Both the position numbers and the translations under genes were made by a program. A stretch of DNA of 64,000 bases from Lelliottia jeotgali (GTDB lineage Bacteria > Pseudomonadota > Gammaproteobacteria > Enterobacterales > Enterobacteriaceae), in contig CP018628.1 in NCBI GenBank assembly GCA_002271215.1, positions 3,410,001-3,474,000 on the forward strand. Direction: 5' to 3'. Shown piece after piece: positions 36,297 through 48,683 of the stretch (its first letter is position 1; every line of letters begins with the position of its first letter). The notes beneath the pieces are model-generated. The model was not told where the DNA came from, ran no database searches, and was given only the letters and a program-made list of their open reading frames with translations.

Positions 36297-38924
36297 TTAC
36301 AGTTTAGCGTTTACCCAGCTTTCAACACTGGCCAAAGCGGCTGGAAGTGCTGCCACGTCTGTACCACCGGCTTGCGCCATGTCCGGACGTCCACCACCTT
36401 TGCCACCCACCTGCTGGGCGACCATACCAATCAGCTCCCCTGCTTTCACACGGTCAGTCACATCCTTAGAGACGCCCGCAATCAGAGAAACCTTACCTTC
36501 AAACGCTGTTGCCAGAACGATAACCGTTGAACCAAGCTGGTTCTTGAGATCATCAACCATGGTACGAAGCATCTTAGGCTCTACCCCTGCCAGTTCGCTG
36601 ACCAGCAGTTTAACACCTTTAATATCAACCGCTTTGCTGGAGAGGTTTGCACTCTCCTGCACTGCCGCCTGCTCTTTGAGCTGCTGCAGCTCTTTTTCCA
36701 GCTGACGAGTACGTTCCAGCGCGCTGCGCACTTTCTCGCCCAGGTTGTGGCTGTCGCCCTTCAACAGCTGAGCAATGTCGTGCAACTGATCGCTTGCAGC
36801 GTGCAGGCTGGCAATCGCACCTTCGCCGGTCACAGCTTCAATACGACGCACACCGGCCGCAGTACCTGATTCAGACAGAATACGGAACAAGCCGATATCA
36901 CCCGTACGCGAGGCGTGAGTACCGCCGCACAGTTCAGTAGAGAAATCACCCATGCTCAACACGCGAACACGTTCGTCGTACTTCTCGCCAAACAGTGCCA
37001 TCGCACCTTTGGCTTTTGCCGCTTCGAGATCCATGATGTGGGTCTCGATTGGCAGGTTGCGACGAATTTGGGCGTTGACCATGTCTTCAACCGCACGGAT
37101 TTCGGACGGTTTCATTGCTTCGAAATGGGAGAAGTCAAAGCGCAGCACTTTGTCATTCACCAGAGAACCTTTCTGAGCAACGTGCGTCCCCAGCACATCG
37201 CGCAGGGCGGCATGCATCAGGTGCGTTGCGGAGTGGTTCAGACGAATGCGCGCACGGCGAGCTTCATCCACTTCGGCTTTCACGCCCGCGCCGACTTTCA
37301 GGGAACCTGAAGCCAGTTTGCCGACATGACCAATAGCCTGGCCGTATTTCTGGGTGTCAGTCACGGTGAAAGCAAAATCGCTGCCTTTCAGCTCGCCTTT
37401 GTCGCCCACCTGGCCGCCAGATTCCGCGTAGAACGGCGTTTTGTCCAGAACGACAACCGCTTCCTGGCCAGCGCTGATGCTGTCTACGGCTTTACCGTCA
37501 ACAAACAGTGCGGTCACTTTACCGGTCAGTTCCAGATGGTCGTAACCCTGGAATTCAGACGCGCTATCCACGCGGATCATCGCGTTGTAATCTGCGCCAA
37601 AACCGCTGGACTCACGCGCACGACGGCGCTGTTCTTCCATTGCAGCTTCAAAGCCCGCTTCGTCGACTTTGATATTGCGCTCGCGGCAAACGTCTGCGGT
37701 CAGGTCAACCGGGAAACCGTAAGTGTCATACAGGCGGAAAGCGGTGTCGCCGTCCAGCGTATCGCCGGTCAGTTTGGACAGCTCTTCATCGAGCAGAGCC
37801 AGACCGCGCTCAAGAGTACGCGCAAACTGCTCTTCTTCGGTTTTCAGAACCTGCTCGACCAGCGCCTGCTGGCGTTTCAGTTCATCGCCCGCTGCACCCA
37901 TGACGCCAACCAGTGGCCCCACCAGCTTATAGAAGAAGGTATCTTTCGCGCCCAGCATGTTGCCGTGACGGACAGCACGACGAATGATACGGCGCAGCAC
38001 GTAGCCACGGTTTTCATTCGACGGGGTCACGCCGTCAGCAATCAGGAACGCACAAGAGCGAATATGGTCCGCGATAACGCGCAGAGATTTGTTGCTCAGA
38101 TCGGTTGCACCGGTCACTTCAGCCACGGATTTAATCAGGGTGCTGAACAGATCGATGTCGTAGTTGGAGTTGACGTGCTGCAGAACAGCCGCGATACGCT
38201 CCAGACCCATACCGGTATCTACGGACGGCTTAGGCAGCGGCTCCATAGTGCCGTCAATCTGACGGTTGAACTGCATGAAGACGATGTTCCAGATCTCAAT
38301 GTAGCGATCGCCATCTTCTTCTGCCGTGCCCGGAGGTCCACCCCAAATGTGGTCGCCGTGATCGTAGAAGATCTCGGTACAAGGACCGCAAGGACCTGTG
38401 TCGCCCATCTGCCAGAAGTTGTCAGACGCATAAGGCGCGCCTTTGTTGTCGCCGATGCAGATAATGCGCTCACGTGGGATACCGACTTCTTTTTCCCAGA
38501 TTTCGTAAGCTTCATCATCGGTTTCGTACACGGTAACCCACAGACGCTCTTTCGGCAGGTTGAACCAGTTTTCACCGGTCAGCAATTCCCACGCGAACTG
38601 GATAGCATCGTGTTTGAAGTAGTCGCCGAAGCTGAAGTTGCCCAGCATCTCGAAGAAAGTATGGTGACGTGCGGTGTAGCCGACGTTTTCCAGATCGTTG
38701 TGTTTACCGCCCGCACGCACGCAACGCTGTGACGTTGTAGCGCGGGAATAATTACGCTTGTCGAGACCAAGGAATACATCCTTGAACTGGTTCATCCCGG
38801 CGTTGGTAAACAGAAGAGTCGGGTCATTGTTTGGTACCAGGGAGCTGCTGGCAACAACCTGGTGTCCCTTACTATGGAAAAAGTCGAGAAACGCCTGACG
38901 GATCTCAGCGGTGCTCTTGCTCAT
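36297..38924 (-). CDS. alaS: Alanyl-tRNA synthetase AlaS
   Basis: The 875-residue class II synthetase begins [20 protein letters not shown]. Motif 1/2 features include [18 protein letters not shown] and [14 protein letters not shown]. The editing domain shows [12 protein letters not shown] and [11 protein letters not shown], the HxxxH...CxxxH zinc cluster. A C-terminal C-Ala domain ends NAKL. It charges tRNA-Ala and edits Ser/Gly mischarges. A 241-base gap precedes csrA. Confidence 0.97.
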   Translation of the reverse strand: MSKSTAEIRQAFLDFFHSKGHQVVASSSLVPNNDPTLLFTNAGMNQFKDVFLGLDKRNYSRATTSQRCVRAGGKHNDLENVGYTARHHTFFEMLGNFSFGDYFKHDAIQFAWELLTGENWFNLPKERLWVTVYETDDEAYEIWEKEVGIPRERIICIGDNKGAPYASDNFWQMGDTGPCGPCTEIFYDHGDHIWGGPPGTAEEDGDRYIEIWNIVFMQFNRQIDGTMEPLPKPSVDTGMGLERIAAVLQHVNSNYDIDLFSTLIKSVAEVTGATDLSNKSLRVIADHIRSCAFLIADGVTPSNENRGYVLRRIIRRAVRHGNMLGAKDTFFYKLVGPLVGVMGAAGDELKRQQALVEQVLKTEEEQFARTLERGLALLDEELSKLTGDTLDGDTAFRLYDTYGFPVDLTADVCRERNIKVDEAGFEAAMEEQRRRARESSGFGADYNAMIRVDSASEFQGYDHLELTGKVTALFVDGKAVDSISAGQEAVVVLDKTPFYAESGGQVGDKGELKGSDFAFTVTDTQKYGQAIGHVGKLASGSLKVGAGVKAEVDEARRARIRLNHSATHLMHAALRDVLGTHVAQKGSLVNDKVLRFDFSHFEAMKPSEIRAVEDMVNAQIRRNLPIETHIMDLEAAKAKGAMALFGEKYDERVRVLSMGDFSTELCGGTHASRTGDIGLFRILSESGTAAGVRRIEAVTGEGAIASLHAASDQLHDIAQLLKGDSHNLGEKVRSALERTRQLEKELQQLKEQAAVQESANLSSKAVDIKGVKLLVSELAGVEPKMLRTMVDDLKNQLGSTVIVLATAFEGKVSLIAGVSKDVTDRVKAGELIGMVAQQVGGKGGGRPDMAQAGGTDVAALPAALASVESWVNAKL

Positions 38925-39055
38925 AATTATCCTGAAATCAAGCTAACGAAATGTCGTCGCCAGCCAGTACCGGTTAATACCTGGACGGACTCGCGACTTG
39001 AAAAAGTGGGAATAAGATAAGTTTTCTTGCAAGGGAAGTAAAATCCCGCATGCGG

Positions 39056-39556
39056 TCAATCAGCAAAATTACGCCATATGTCCTGAATATCTTCCATCAG
39101 GAAGCCGCGGTACAACAAAAATCGCTGGATTTTGACTTTTTCCGAAAATTCACGCGGCAAAGGTTCGCCGTATTTCCGAATTGCCTGGTCACGTGCCAGT
39201 TCGCACCAGTCAATTTCACATTCCCGCATCGCCTGTTCGGTAGCCTCACGGGCGATGCCTTTTTGGTTTAGCTCCTGGCGAATGCGCGCCGGGCCATAAC
39301 CTTTGCGGCTACGGCTGGCGATAAAGCGGGTCACAAAACGGCTATCGTCGAGATAGTGATATTCGTAGCACCAGGCCACGACGCGGTCGTAATCTTCCGC
39401 CGTTGCGTCAATCGCTTCTGGCCCGTTTTTACCCATCACGGGCGCGGCGAGTTTACGCCGTAGCTCCTGTTCGCTGTGGTCGCGCACCGCCAGAATGCGC
39501 ACCGCGCGATCCAGTAAACGCGCGTAGGCAGGGCGACGCGGGGTATTTTCGCTCAT
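39056..39556 (-). CDS. recX: RecA inhibitor RecX
   Basis: The 166-residue all-helical protein has three tandem three-helix repeats with [57 protein letters not shown] and DIQDIWRNF at the end. It lies just downstream of recA with a terminator hairpin between, so it is expressed at low level by read-through, as known in E. coli. Confidence 0.95.
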   Translation of the reverse strand: MSENTPRRPAYARLLDRAVRILAVRDHSEQELRRKLAAPVMGKNGPEAIDATAEDYDRVVAWCYEYHYLDDSRFVTRFIASRSRKGYGPARIRQELNQKGIAREATEQAMRECEIDWCELARDQAIRKYGEPLPREFSEKVKIQRFLLYRGFLMEDIQDIWRNFAD

Positions 39557-39581
39557 AACAAACCTGCTGTTTTACAAATGC

Positions 39582-39609
39582 AAAAAGGGCCGCAATCGCA
39601 GCCCTTGAT
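39582..39609 (-). terminator. recA terminator
   Basis: On the minus strand AAGGGCTGCG / CGGCCCTT with a short loop is followed by TTTTT. It lies between recA and recX and limits recX transcription. Confidence 0.8.
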
Positions 39610-39623
39610 TTTAGAAGACGGAA

Positions 39624-40742
<1,119 letters not shown>

Positions 40743-40745
40743 TTA

Positions 40746-40765
40746 TACTGTATGGTCATACAGTA
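40746..40765 (-). promoter_or_regulatory. LexA (SOS) box of recA
   Basis: TACTGTATGGTCATACAGTA is a near-perfect palindrome matching the LexA consensus TACTG(TA)5CAGTA and the E. coli recA operator (TACTGTATGAGCATACAGTA) except for two central bases. It touches the last base of the pncC stop codon. Confidence 0.95.
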
Positions 40766-41263
40766 TCAAGTGTTTTGTAGAAATTGTTGCCAGAGCGTTT
40801 TTAACGCATATTCCGTCGCCTGTCGGCGCACGCTTTCGCGGTCACCGCTGAAGCATTCGCGGAAGGTGACGCCCTGCCCCTGTGAGGTCGCAAAACCAAA
40901 CCAGACGGTACCGACCGGTTTAACATCGCTGCCGCCATCCGGCCCGGCGATTCCGCTGATGGCGATCGCGTAATCTGCGCGCGCGGCTTTGAGCGCGCCT
41001 ATCGCCATCTCCACCACCACCGGCTCACTGACCGCGCCGTGCTGTTCGAGTGTCGATTCACGTACGCCAATCATCTGCGCTTTGGCTTCGTTACTGTACG
41101 TCACAAAACTGCGCTCGAACCAGGCGGAGCTCCCCGCAATGTCCGTTATCACTTTTGCCACCCAGCCGCCGGTGCAGGATTCGGCCGTCGTTAATGTCGC
41201 GCCGCGCTGCTTTAACGCCAGCCCAACAACTTCGCTCAGCTGCATCAATTCATGGTCAGTCAT
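40766..41263 (-). CDS. pncC: Nicotinamide-nucleotide amidohydrolase PncC
   Basis: The 165-residue CinA C-terminal-domain protein (YgaD in E. coli) has TTAESCTGGWVAK with the catalytic Ser/Thr region, ERSFVTYSNEAKAQMIGV and ISGIAGPDGGSD. It deamidates NMN to nicotinate mononucleotide for NAD recycling. The start at 41263 keeps the E. coli length. An adjacent ATG at 41266 is equally possible. It ends at the recA SOS box. Confidence 0.93.
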   Translation of the reverse strand: MTDHELMQLSEVVGLALKQRGATLTTAESCTGGWVAKVITDIAGSSAWFERSFVTYSNEAKAQMIGVRESTLEQHGAVSEPVVVEMAIGALKAARADYAIAISGIAGPDGGSDVKPVGTVWFGFATSQGQGVTFRECFSGDRESVRRQATEYALKTLWQQFLQNT

Positions 41264-41394
41264 CATCGCTTTAGGCTCCTGAAAAACATGCAGGACAAGA
41301 TAGCACTTTCTCATGGGATATGGGGATGAGGTTCCGGTTTTACGAGGAGGCTTCAGAAAAAAGCCGACACAGTCGCATCGGCTTTAAAAGAGGG

Positions 41395-42273
41395 CTATTT
41401 CATGCTGTCGGCGAGGGTATTTACGTTGTGGCGAAAGGCTTTCACGTAGGTGTCCGCGACACCACCTTTAGCGGAGAGCGCTTCGGGATAGAGTTCACCA
41501 CCCGGCTGCGCGCCCGTCGCACTGGCAATTTGCTTCACCAGTCGCGGATCGAGCTGGTTTTCCATAAACCAGCTTTTGACGCCATCGGCCTTAATCTGGT
41601 TGATAATTTCAGCCACCTGCGCGGCGCTGGCCTCGCTCTCGGATGACAGCCCTTGCGGCGCCATAAAAGTCACGCCGTAGGCACGGCTGAAATAGCCGAA
41701 GGCGTCATGGCTGGTGAGCACTTTGCGTTTCTCCTGCGGGATAGAACTGAAGCGCGATTTCGCCCAGCCGTCGGGCTGTGTCAGCTGTGCAATATAAGGT
41801 TTGCCCGTGGCCTCTAGCGCTGCTTTCTCTTGCGGGTCAGCCTTGACCAGCCCCGCCAGAATATTTTGCGCATACAGGGCACCATTGCCGGCGCTGTTCC
41901 AGGCGTGCGGATCGGTGACAGTTTTCCCGTCTTCCTCCAGGGTATGGGTTTTGACTCCGGCTGATGCCACCACCAGCGTGCCTTTAAAGCCCGAGGCTTT
42001 CACCAGGCGATCCAGCCACCCTTCCAGCCCGAGTCCGTTGACCACCACCACATCCGCTTTGCTTAATGCGGCGCTGTCTTTTGGCGACGGCTCAAAGGTA
42101 TGCGGATCGCCGTCTGGCCCCACCAGCGTGGTGACCTTCACATGGTCGCCGCCAACCTCTTGCGTGATATCGCCCAGAATAGAAAAACTGGTTACCACGT
42201 TCAGCGTTTTCGCCAGCGCACCCTGTGACATCAGCCCCAGCGCGAACGCCATCATTATTCCTGTCTTTTTCAT
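41395..42273 (-). CDS. Metal (zinc/manganese-type) ABC substrate-binding protein
   Basis: The 292-residue periplasmic protein of cluster A-I has a signal peptide (MKKTGIMMAFALGLMSQGALA, cut about residue 21). Metal ligands are expected at H58 (GDPHTFEP), H123 (DPHAW) and H189 (TSHDAFGYF), plus an acid in SSESEASAAQV. There is no His-rich loop like that of ZnuA. Last gene of a four-gene operon preceded by a Zur-like site, so zinc is the best guess; manganese or iron is possible. AAGGGG lies 5 bases before the second of two ATGs (42273). Confidence 0.85.
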   Translation of the reverse strand: MKKTGIMMAFALGLMSQGALAKTLNVVTSFSILGDITQEVGGDHVKVTTLVGPDGDPHTFEPSPKDSAALSKADVVVVNGLGLEGWLDRLVKASGFKGTLVVASAGVKTHTLEEDGKTVTDPHAWNSAGNGALYAQNILAGLVKADPQEKAALEATGKPYIAQLTQPDGWAKSRFSSIPQEKRKVLTSHDAFGYFSRAYGVTFMAPQGLSSESEASAAQVAEIINQIKADGVKSWFMENQLDPRLVKQIASATGAQPGGELYPEALSAKGGVADTYVKAFRHNVNTLADSMK

Positions 42274-42287
42274 CATTTCCCCTTGCG

Positions 42288-43136
42288 TTAAAAAAGCGCA
42301 CGCAGCCTGCTGCGCGAGCCACATAAAACCGAAATAAAGAACCACACGCTGGCGGTCAGCACGATCGAAGGCCCGGCGGGCAGGCTTGCCGCCCAGGAGA
42401 GGCTCAATCCGAGCCAGGCACAAAACACGCCGCTGATGCCTGCCATTAACAGTAATCCCGGTAAGGTGCGCATCCAGCAGCGGGCAGCCACCGCGGGCAG
42501 CATCATCAGCCCTACCGCCATCAGCGTGCCGAGCACCTGGAACCCGGCGACCAGGTTCAGCACCAACAATGACAAGAACAAACCGTGCAGCACTGCGGGT
42601 AGCCTGCGCGCATTGACCTGCAACCACGCGGTATCAAAGGCCTCCGTGACCAGCCCTCGGTAAAAAAGCGCCAGCATCATTAAGGTCAGGCCGCACACGC
42701 CCGCTACAAATAGCGCCGCGTCGTTATCGACCGCCAGAATAGAGCCAAAAAGCAGATGTAACAGATCGACATTCGACCCGCGCAGGGAAACCAGCGTAAC
42801 CCCCAACGCCAGCGAGCCCAGATACAACCCGGCGAAACTGGCATCCTCTTTCAGGGGCGTACGTCGACTGACTAACCCCGCCACCAGCGCCACGACGATC
42901 CCGGCGATAAATCCGCCAATACTCATCGCCAGCAACGACATTCCGCTGACCAGATATCCCACCGCTACACCGGGTAAAATGGCGTGGGAGAGCGCATCGC
43001 CCATCAGGCTCATGCATCTGAGCAGTAAGAAAACGCCGAGCACTGTGGTGCTGACGGAGAGCGCCAGGCATACCACCAGCGCGCGGCGCATAAAGCCGTA
43101 TTCGATGAACGGCTGGAAGAAAATATGCCAGATCAT
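42288..43136 (-). CDS. Metal ABC transporter permease
   Basis: The 282-residue ABC-3 family membrane protein (ZnuB/TroCD/SitCD class) has about eight helices, including RRALVVCLALSVSTTVLGVF, LLRCMSLMGDALSHAILPGV with the conserved DALSHA, and VGLMMLPAVAARCWM. The start overlaps the ATPase stop by 3 bases (ATGA), so translation is coupled. The SBP gene follows by 14 bases. Confidence 0.88.
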   Translation of the reverse strand: MIWHIFFQPFIEYGFMRRALVVCLALSVSTTVLGVFLLLRCMSLMGDALSHAILPGVAVGYLVSGMSLLAMSIGGFIAGIVVALVAGLVSRRTPLKEDASFAGLYLGSLALGVTLVSLRGSNVDLLHLLFGSILAVDNDAALFVAGVCGLTLMMLALFYRGLVTEAFDTAWLQVNARRLPAVLHGLFLSLLVLNLVAGFQVLGTLMAVGLMMLPAVAARCWMRTLPGLLLMAGISGVFCAWLGLSLSWAASLPAGPSIVLTASVWFFISVLCGSRSRLRALF

Positions 43137-43786
43137 GCGACTCTCACCCGCTCCGTGCCCCAATGAGGCATCGCCGTATCGAGACGTAATGTCTGCGGGA
43201 AATGGCGCGATACGCGTTCGCTGTCGTGCAACACCGCCAGCACCGTCTGCCCGTTCAAATACATATCCAGCATTAATTCCATCAATACATTACTGGTGGC
43301 TTCATCGACGCCGGTAAAAGGCTCGTCCAGCATCACCAGCGGCGCATTCTGCACCAGCACTCGCGCGAACAGCATGCGCTGAAACTGGCCGCCAGAAAGC
43401 TCGTCAATGGTGACGTTCGCCAGGGATTCCAGACCGACGCGTTCAAGCGCTTCAGCGATCCTCAGCCGGGTTTCGCGACGATACGCCGCCAGCAGGGAAA
43501 TTTTCGGCCAGCAGCCCATGCTCACTACGTCATGCACGGTCAACGGAAATTGCGCTTCAAGGGAGTGACGCTGCGCCAGCCAGCCGATCGTCGGGCGTTT
43601 TTCACGCCAGAGAAATTTCCCGCTGACCGGCGGAATAAACCCCGCCAGGGTTTTGAGCAGCGTCGATTTTCCGCAGCCGTTGGCCCCAATAATCGCCGTC
43701 ATGCTGCCGCGTTCAATGATGCCATTTAGCGCCTGAGTCACCGGCTGGCGGTCATACCCCGCCACCAGATTTTGCAGTTCAATCAT
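43133..43786 (-). CDS. Metal ABC transporter ATPase
   Basis: The 217-residue ATPase has Walker A GANGCGKST (residues about 37-45), Q-loop LAQRHS, signature LSGGQFQRM, Walker B LVMLDEPF and H-loop LAVLHDSERV. It belongs to the ZnuC/MntB/SitB group. The start at 43786 (MIELQNLVAGYDRQ) overlaps the stop of the 33-residue gene by 3 bases. It powers the permease in the same operon. Confidence 0.88.
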   Translation of the reverse strand: MIELQNLVAGYDRQPVTQALNGIIERGSMTAIIGANGCGKSTLLKTLAGFIPPVSGKFLWREKRPTIGWLAQRHSLEAQFPLTVHDVVSMGCWPKISLLAAYRRETRLRIAEALERVGLESLANVTIDELSGGQFQRMLFARVLVQNAPLVMLDEPFTGVDEATSNVLMELMLDMYLNGQTVLAVLHDSERVSRHFPQTLRLDTAMPHWGTERVRVA

Positions 43787-43884
43787 GGAAGAACCACCGC
43801 CCAGCGCACCGCCAGGCCAATGAGCACAATCAGAATGGCCGCCAGCCACAGGCGGTTGAGTGCGGAAAGAGAAAAGAGAGACAT
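43783..43884 (-). CDS. 33-residue membrane micropeptide at head of metal ABC operon
   Basis: The frame starts ATG at 43884 and reads MSLFSLSALNRLWLAAILIV, then LIGLAVRWAVVLP. It is a single hydrophobic helix of about 20 residues with Arg on both sides and no recognised family. Its TGA overlaps the ATPase ATG (ATGA), as do the later genes of the operon, which argues that it is translated. A Zur-box-like site lies 18-34 bases upstream. The ribosome site is weak (GTGGTGC). Role unknown; a transporter-associated small protein is inferred from position only. Confidence 0.6.
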   Translation of the reverse strand: MSLFSLSALNRLWLAAILIVLIGLAVRWAVVLP

Positions 43885-43901
43885 CGTTGCACCACTGATA
43901 A

Positions 43902-43918
43902 ATGTTATAACATAACAA
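43902..43918 (-). promoter_or_regulatory. Zur-box-like operator
   Basis: ATGTTATAACATAACAA matches the enterobacterial Zur pattern ATGTTATA-N-TATAACAT in 15 of 16 defined bases. It sits in the promoter position of the 33-residue-gene/ATPase/permease/SBP operon, consistent with zinc-starvation induction. Confidence 0.65.
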
Positions 43919-43993
43919 TAATCAAATGCGATGCGGATGTAAACGCGAATCAAAAAATGGGAGTGTGGCGAAATGTTTCTGTCGGAGGAAATT

Positions 43994-44070
43994 GCCGGGT
44001 AGCGGCTACGCCTTACCCGGCCTACGTTCGCGGATTTTTGAAGGCCGGGCAAGCGCAGCGCCGCCCGGCA
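43994..44070. repeat. BIME (two REP units) between metal ABC operon and mltB
   Basis: GCCGGGTAGCGGCTACGCCT...ACCCGGCCTACG is followed by GAAGGCCGGGCAAGCGCAGC...GCCCGGC in opposite orientation. It occupies most of the gap before the mltB stop. Confidence 0.85.
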
Positions 44071-44083
44071 AACTCAACGTAAA

Positions 44084-45184
44084 CTACTGACTAAACGGTG
44101 AAGTCCCCGGAACGCGCGCCAGCGAGACCGCCTGACCAAGCTGCCACACCGCCATCGCGTAATGCGTGCTGTGGTTATAACGAGTGATGGTGTAGAAGTT
44201 CGGCAGACCGTACCAGTACTGATAGCCGGTGCCGATATCCAGACGCAGCAGGCTGGCGGTCTGATGATTGCCCAACGGCTGCATCGGCGTTAAACCTGCC
44301 GCTGCCAGCTGCGACACGCTGTAGTTGGTTTTGAAGCCATTCTCCAGCCCTGGTGCCTGGCCGTTCGCCTGCACCGCCACCGGATCGCCCTTCACCCAGC
44401 CGTGCGCTTTAAAGTAGTTCGCCACGCTACCGATGGCATCCACCGGGTCCCACAGGTTAATGTGCCCGTCGCCGTTAAAGTCGACAGCGTACTCTTTATA
44501 GGAGGACGGCATAAATTGGCCGTAGCCCATCGCGCCCGCAAAGGAGCCTTTCAGATCCAGCGGATCGTCTTGTTCGTTACGCGCCATCAGCAGGAAGGTT
44601 TCCAGCTCAGACTGGAAATATTCCGCACGACGTGGATAGTTAAAGGAGAGCGTCGCCAGCGCATCCAGAATACGGGTTTTGCCCATCACGCGGCCCCAGC
44701 GGGTTTCGACACCGATAATCCCGACGATAATTTCAGGCGGCACACCATAAACCTGCCATGCGCGCGTCAGCGCATCTTCATACTGATTCCAGAACGCCAC
44801 GCCGTTTTGCACATTATCCGGGGTGATGAACTGTTTGCGATAGCGCAGCCACGCCCCGTTTGGCCCAGTCGGCACCTGCGCAGTCGGCGCCTGTCGGTCC
44901 ATCAGACGCAGCACGTAGTCCAGACGTTTCGCCTGAGACAGAATCTCGTGCAACTGCTGTTTGTTAAAACCATGTTTGTTCACCATCTTATCGATGAACT
45001 GCTCGGCGACCGCGTTATTAGCAAAATCACCGCCCATCTGCATCATGTTGTGCTGCGGCTCAAGAAGAAAACCACCCGAAGGGGTGCCAGCCGTCTGTTG
45101 AACTTCCTCTGTTTTCGGTTTGCTGCTACAGGCAGCAAGCATAATCAGCGCGGGTAAGAGCGCTGCGTAACGACGCTTGACCAT
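44084..45184 (-). CDS. mltB: Membrane-bound lytic murein transglycosylase B
   Basis: The 366-residue outer-membrane lipoprotein has a lipobox LAAC at about 16-19 (signal MVKRRYAALLPALIMLAACSS). The catalytic region contains GVETRWGRVMGKTRILDAL (catalytic Glu) and AMGYGQFMPSSYKEYAVDF. A C-terminal GYQYWYGLPNFYTITRYNHS repeat follows. It cleaves peptidoglycan glycan strands, leaving 1,6-anhydroMurNAc. The start at 45184 matches E. coli. The longer frame to 45328 has no support. Confidence 0.95.
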   Translation of the reverse strand: MVKRRYAALLPALIMLAACSSKPKTEEVQQTAGTPSGGFLLEPQHNMMQMGGDFANNAVAEQFIDKMVNKHGFNKQQLHEILSQAKRLDYVLRLMDRQAPTAQVPTGPNGAWLRYRKQFITPDNVQNGVAFWNQYEDALTRAWQVYGVPPEIIVGIIGVETRWGRVMGKTRILDALATLSFNYPRRAEYFQSELETFLLMARNEQDDPLDLKGSFAGAMGYGQFMPSSYKEYAVDFNGDGHINLWDPVDAIGSVANYFKAHGWVKGDPVAVQANGQAPGLENGFKTNYSVSQLAAAGLTPMQPLGNHQTASLLRLDIGTGYQYWYGLPNFYTITRYNHSTHYAMAVWQLGQAVSLARVPGTSPFSQ

Positions 45185-45368
45185 GAGACATCCATTTAAC
45201 GAATTCGATAAGTGGCAAGTATGGTAAAGCATCCCCAATGCCTCAAGGAAGCGGTTCAGACGAAGGGGAGTCAATCTTTCAACTTCCAGGGCCAAAACCT
45301 GCCCTCTCCCACCCGTAAAATCACTCAAACCGCAAACAATCTTTCAAATTAATACATTTTTCTTTCAT

Positions 45369-47001
<1,633 letters not shown>

Positions 47002-47013
47002 GAGGTTCCTGTG

Positions 47014-47376
47014 ATGACCGTGATTTACCAGACCACCATTGTCCGTATCGGTCAGAGCGCGCCTGACGCGCTCGACGACAACATGCTGATCACCTTTCGC
47101 GAAGGCGCACCGGCGGATATCGAAGAGTTCTGCTTTATCCACTGCCACGGCGAACTGAATGGCGAGCTCAAACCTGGCGGCCAGCTGGAATTAGGCGAGA
47201 CGCGCTATGTCGTGACCGCCGTGGGCGACGTTGCCGGGCAAAATCTTCGTGAACTGGGTCATATCACCCTGCGATTTGATGGCCAACCGCAGGCGGAATA
47301 CCCCGGCACAGTACATGTCGACGGACCTGTTCCGCAGGCCATCGTCCCCGGAAGCACTTTGAAGTTTGTTGCGTAA
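47014..47376 (+). CDS. srlB: Sorbitol PTS enzyme IIA SrlB
   Basis: The 120-residue IIA protein has the phosphate-receiving His in FCFIHCHGELNGELKPG (the HCHGEL segment). It passes phosphate from HPr to SrlE. The ATG at 47014 (MTVIYQTTIV) is used. A GTG at 47011 would add one residue. It lies 9-12 bases after srlE. Confidence 0.94.
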   Translation: MTVIYQTTIVRIGQSAPDALDDNMLITFREGAPADIEEFCFIHCHGELNGELKPGGQLELGETRYVVTAVGDVAGQNLRELGHITLRFDGQPQAEYPGTVHVDGPVPQAIVPGSTLKFVA

Positions 47377-47391
47377 TTTAAGGAGAAAGAG

Positions 47392-48171
47392 ATGAATCAG
47401 GTTGCCGTTGTCATTGGTGGTGGACAAACCTTAGGAGAGTTTCTCTGTCATGGGCTTGCCGCCGCAGGTTACCGCGTTGCCGTCGTGGATATTCAAAGCG
47501 AAAAAGCCGCCCGCGTCGCCAGCGCGATTAATCAGGAATACGGTGAAAGCGTCGCCTGGGGGTTTGGTGCTGACGCCACCAGCGAGCAAAGCGTTATGGC
47601 CCTCGCCCGCGGCGTGGACGAGATATTTGGTCGTACCGATCTGCTGGTCTACAGCGCCGGTATCGCCAAGGCCGCATTTATAAGCGACTTTGAGTTGGGG
47701 GACTTTGACCGCTCATTGCAGGTCAATCTGGTGGGCTATTTCCTCTGCGCCCGTGAGTTCTCCCGCCTGATGATCCGTGATGGTGTTGAAGGGCGAATCA
47801 TTCAGATCAACTCAAAATCAGGCAAAGTGGGGAGTAAACATAACTCCGGTTACAGCGCCGCGAAATTTGGCGGCGTAGGGCTGACGCAATCCCTGGCCCT
47901 GGACCTGGCTGAATACGGCATTACCGTGCATTCGCTGATGCTCGGCAATCTGCTGCAATCGCCCATGTTCCAGTCCCTGCTGCCGCAATACGCTACCAAG
48001 CTTGGCATCCAGGCCGACGAGGTGGAGCAGTACTACATCGATAAAGTTCCGCTCAAACGCGGATGCGACTATCAGGACGTGCTGAACATGCTGCTGTTTT
48101 ATGCCAGCCCGAAAGCGTCATATTGCACCGGGCAGTCAATTAACGTCACCGGCGGGCAGGTCATGTTCTGA
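47392..48171 (+). CDS. srlD: Sorbitol-6-phosphate dehydrogenase SrlD
   Basis: The 259-residue classical SDR oxidises sorbitol-6-phosphate to fructose-6-phosphate with NAD. GGGQTLGEFLC is the cofactor loop, YSAGIAKAA holds the NAG-like motif, and YSAAKFGGVGLTQSLALDLA carries the catalytic Y-x3-K. An AAGGAG site lies 8 bases before the ATG. Confidence 0.96.
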   Translation: MNQVAVVIGGGQTLGEFLCHGLAAAGYRVAVVDIQSEKAARVASAINQEYGESVAWGFGADATSEQSVMALARGVDEIFGRTDLLVYSAGIAKAAFISDFELGDFDRSLQVNLVGYFLCAREFSRLMIRDGVEGRIIQINSKSGKVGSKHNSGYSAAKFGGVGLTQSLALDLAEYGITVHSLMLGNLLQSPMFQSLLPQYATKLGIQADEVEQYYIDKVPLKRGCDYQDVLNMLLFYASPKASYCTGQSINVTGGQVMF

Positions 48172-48180
48172 GTCTCTTCC

Positions 48181-48245
48181 CCGGTAGTGCGGTGCTACCG
48201 GGCCGACACACCCCAGAGCCGGATCAGGCGTAGTCGCCCTCCGGC
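48181..48245. repeat. REP-like palindrome between srlD and srlM
   Basis: CCGGTAGTGCGGTGCTACCGG is one palindrome. It is followed by CCGGATCAGGCGTAGTCGCCCTCCGG. Both lie inside the srl operon between the metabolic genes and the regulatory genes. Confidence 0.6.
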
Positions 48246-48260
48246 AAAAAAGGAGCCAAT

Positions 48261-48620
48261 ATGGTCACAGCACTGATCACCGTCGCGGTAATTGCCTGGA
48301 TCTGCCAGCTGGCGTTAGGTGGCTGGCAAATCCACCAGTTCAATCGCGCATTTAACGCCCTCTGTCAGCAAGGACGCGTCGGCGTCGGGCGCTCAGGCGG
48401 ACGCTTCAAACCCCGCGTGGTGATCGCCGTCGCGCTGGACGATCAACACCGGGTCTGCGATACCTTGATCATGCGTGGTTTGACCGTTTTTGCCCGGCCG
48501 GCGAAAATCCCGGCAATTAACGGTCTGTTCTTACAAGAATTAGAGCCTGATGTGATCTTTCCCCATGATTCACTCTGTCAGAATGCACTATCATTAGCGC
48601 TTAATCTGAAACATGGATAA
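48261..48620 (+). CDS. srlM: Sorbitol operon activator SrlM (GutM)
   Basis: The 119-residue protein has one N-terminal membrane helix (ALITVAVIAWICQLALGG) and the GutM family core (GRVGVGRSGGRFKPRVVIAVALD). GutM is a transcriptional activator of the srl operon, working opposite to SrlR. AAAAAGGAGCC precedes the start. Confidence 0.93.
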   Translation: MVTALITVAVIAWICQLALGGWQIHQFNRAFNALCQQGRVGVGRSGGRFKPRVVIAVALDDQHRVCDTLIMRGLTVFARPAKIPAINGLFLQELEPDVIFPHDSLCQNALSLALNLKHG

Positions 48621-48683
48621 TTTCGTTGTGAACGGTATAAGCTTGCGAAATTATCATTTCGCAACTTAAGGAATACAGCGCCC

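Noticed and set aside
37326..38732. 468-codon frame opposite alaS on the + strand
   Set aside because: It is a shadow of the alaS codon pattern, has no recognisable domain and would overlap an essential conserved gene completely.
43783..44052. 89-residue version of the micropeptide gene starting upstream at 44052
   Set aside because: The extension is translated REP and promoter sequence and would place the Zur-like site inside the gene. The 33-residue start at 43884 is preferred.
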